This document shows, in pieces, positions 63,245-64,000 of a stretch of DNA of 64,000 nucleotides. The stretch comes from Isoptericola halotolerans (lineage in GTDB: Bacteria > Actinomycetota > Actinomycetes > Actinomycetales > Cellulomonadaceae), in contig NZ_JABEZU010000003.1 of assembly GCF_013149785.1 (NCBI RefSeq), positions 1 through 64,000 on the forward strand. The letters are read 5' to 3'. A program made the position numbers and the translations under genes. A model generated the notes under the pieces. That model was not told where the DNA came from and made no database searches. It was given only the letters and a program-made list of their open reading frames with translations. Numbering within the stretch: position 1 is the first letter of the stretch; the number at the start of each line of letters is the position of its first letter.

Positions 63245-63595
63245 TCAGTCCAGGTCGAGGTGCAGCCTCAGCGCGTCCTCGACGGCCGCGAGTTGTTCAC
63301 GTGTCAGGCGGCCCGCACGTTCGACCAGTCGTGAGACGTCCAACGCCCGAACCTGCTCTGCCTGCGCCTTGGAGTCGCGTGGCAGTCCGGAGGACTCCTG
63401 GTCGATCAGCACCTGGAACGTCAGCACCCGGCGAGTGCTGCTCGTCAGTGGCACGACCGTGAGGACGCCGCGTCCGAGGCGTCGCGCCACCCTGTTGTGC
63501 GCGTCGTGGGACACGATGACGACCGGCCGGACCTTGTCGGACTTGGAACCTCGCGAGGGGTCGAGGTCCGCGAGCCAGATCTCACCGCGGTGCAT
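63245..63595 (-). CDS. mazF: MazF/PemK-family toxin
   Basis: 116 residues. Typical MazF start MHRGEIWLADLDPSRGSKSDKVRPVVIVSHD and a C-terminal helix. MazF toxins are RNA endonucleases. ATG 63595 overlaps the antitoxin gene by 14 bases, as usual for toxin-antitoxin pairs. The RPVVIVSHD and VVPLTSS stretches are family features. RNA target unknown. Confidence 0.92.
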   Translation of the reverse strand: MHRGEIWLADLDPSRGSKSDKVRPVVIVSHDAHNRVARRLGRGVLTVVPLTSSTRRVLTFQVLIDQESSGLPRDSKAQAEQVRALDVSRLVERAGRLTREQLAAVEDALRLHLDLD

Positions 63596-63815
63596 CGGCG
63601 TCCAGTCCGTCGCCGACGGTCGCATCCCAGGCGTCGGCATCGTCCGAGTCCGCCCACTCCTCGATCGCCTCGGCGTACTCGGCCTCCAGGTCACGGGCCT
63701 GCAACGCCTTGATCGCGGCATGGATCGTCGCCGAGCGTGAGGACAGTCCCACGCGCTCGGCGTAGGCATCCAGGTAGCGCAGATCTTGCTCCCGCAGGCT
63801 CACACTGACTTTCAT
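63582..63815 (-). CDS. Ribbon-helix-helix antitoxin of the MazF pair
   Basis: 77 residues. MKVSVSLREQDLRYLDAYAERVGLSSRSATIHAAIKALQA is a ribbon-helix-helix DNA-binding domain; the acidic C-terminal half (AEYAEAIEEWADSDDADAW) would bind MazF. ATG 63815 is leaderless behind TAGCAT (63828-63823), and its product should repress its own promoter. The upstream longer frame has no separate support. Confidence 0.88.
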   Translation of the reverse strand: MKVSVSLREQDLRYLDAYAERVGLSSRSATIHAAIKALQARDLEAEYAEAIEEWADSDDADAWDATVGDGLDADAPR

Positions 63816-63907
63816 ACCCTTGATGCTACTCCGGTAGTCCGCTCCCATGCCCGGGACTCGGAGGGGACACCCGAGTGCCCGGTGCGCGCAGCGGATAGCC
63901 TGCTCGG

Positions 63908-64000
63908 ATGGAGGATCTGCGCCCCGCCCCCTACCCGGTCGAGTGGGAGGCCGACGTCGTGCTGCGCGACGGCACCACGATGCACGTGCGCCCGATCCGG
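63908..64000 (+). CDS. Start of an acyl-CoA synthetase/acetyltransferase-like protein, cut by the window edge
   Basis: Only 31 residues are visible: MEDLRPAPYPVEWEADVVLR, then DGTTMHVRPIR. This N-terminus resembles actinobacterial proteins with an ADP-forming acyl-CoA synthetase-like part and a GNAT domain (Pat-type). Leaderless: TAGCCT (63896-63901) is 6 nt before the ATG. Identification is provisional because the rest is missing. Confidence 0.6.
   Translation, partial: MEDLRPAPYPVEWEADVVLRDGTTMHVRPIR

Noticed and set aside
1-64000. tRNA, rRNA, CRISPR arrays, IS elements
   Set aside because: Read for typical tRNA arm sequence, regularly spaced repeats, transposase motifs and terminal inverted repeats; none could be supported.

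Overview
The window looks like chromosomal DNA of a high-GC Gram-positive bacterium (Actinomycetota). The evidence is the actinobacterial cytochrome bcc-aa3 branch (qcrCAB with a two-haem QcrC and a Rieske protein with several membrane segments, next to ctaE), a PASTA kinase beside an Rv2175c-type DNA-binding protein, an HrdB/SigA-type primary sigma factor with a Lys/Ala-rich N-terminus, many GTG starts, and at least 18 genes whose start codon lies 6-7 nt after a TANNNT -10 box (leaderless). The plant-polysaccharide genes suggest Micrococcales near Cellulomonas/Promicromonospora; that placement is inference. No rRNA, tRNA, CRISPR array or IS element was recognised.

Region 1 (1-19.5 kb) is conserved core: partial sodA; ctaE-qcrC-qcrA-qcrB (minus strand); a degenerate receiver protein and trpD; an Lrp ligand-binding protein; a DnaQ-GIY-YIG nuclease; fadD; a ROK glucokinase; PlsC; PPi-dependent phosphofructokinase; class II DAHP synthase; a pknL-like kinase; a polyprenyl synthase. 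From memory, the order resembles M. tuberculosis Rv2173-Rv2196. Region 2 (19.5-27.4 kb) has a DUF4192 protein, a stress protein, sigA with a 36-bp palindromic terminator, a small zinc-ribbon protein, parE, and a coupled lipoprotein/membrane pair that could capture and import a small molecule. parC, the partner of parE, lies at 59.7-62.2 kb.

Region 3 (27.4-39.2 kb) is the most interesting part. A LacI regulator and SMP-30 lactonase, a convergent three-gene operon (IlvD/Edd sugar-acid dehydratase, FAH-fold 2-keto-3-deoxy-pentonate dehydratase, 2-oxoglutarate-semialdehyde dehydrogenase) and a divergent GH120 beta-xylosidase read together as a non-phosphorylative (Weimberg-type) pentose pathway linked to xylo-oligosaccharide hydrolysis. 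Four copies of the motif CGAAACNTT lie only in the two control regions of this set, which points to a single LacI regulon. Next to it, a secreted protein carries two tandem CE1-like esterase domains, the first of which has lost its catalytic residues; it has its own LacI-type operator and a second LacI gene.

Region 4 (39.2-47.8 kb) has a DsbA/FrnE-like oxidoreductase, arfB, an aldo/keto reductase diverging from an HxlR regulator around a 19-bp perfect palindrome, a LURP-one-like protein, and a phnDCEE importer operon with a HAD phosphatase and an RpiR regulator. Region 5 (47.8-52.8 kb) looks accessory: a DUF4143-type ATPase, a nuclease-like protein with four Cys/His repeats, and a tightly coupled pair of unknown genes. 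Region 6 (52.8-64 kb) returns to core: metH, GNAT proteins, a YhhN membrane protein, a candidate 31-residue leaderless gene, a hydrolase, parC, an SDR, a MazF toxin-antitoxin pair, and the start of a protein resembling acyl-CoA synthetase/acetyltransferase fusions.
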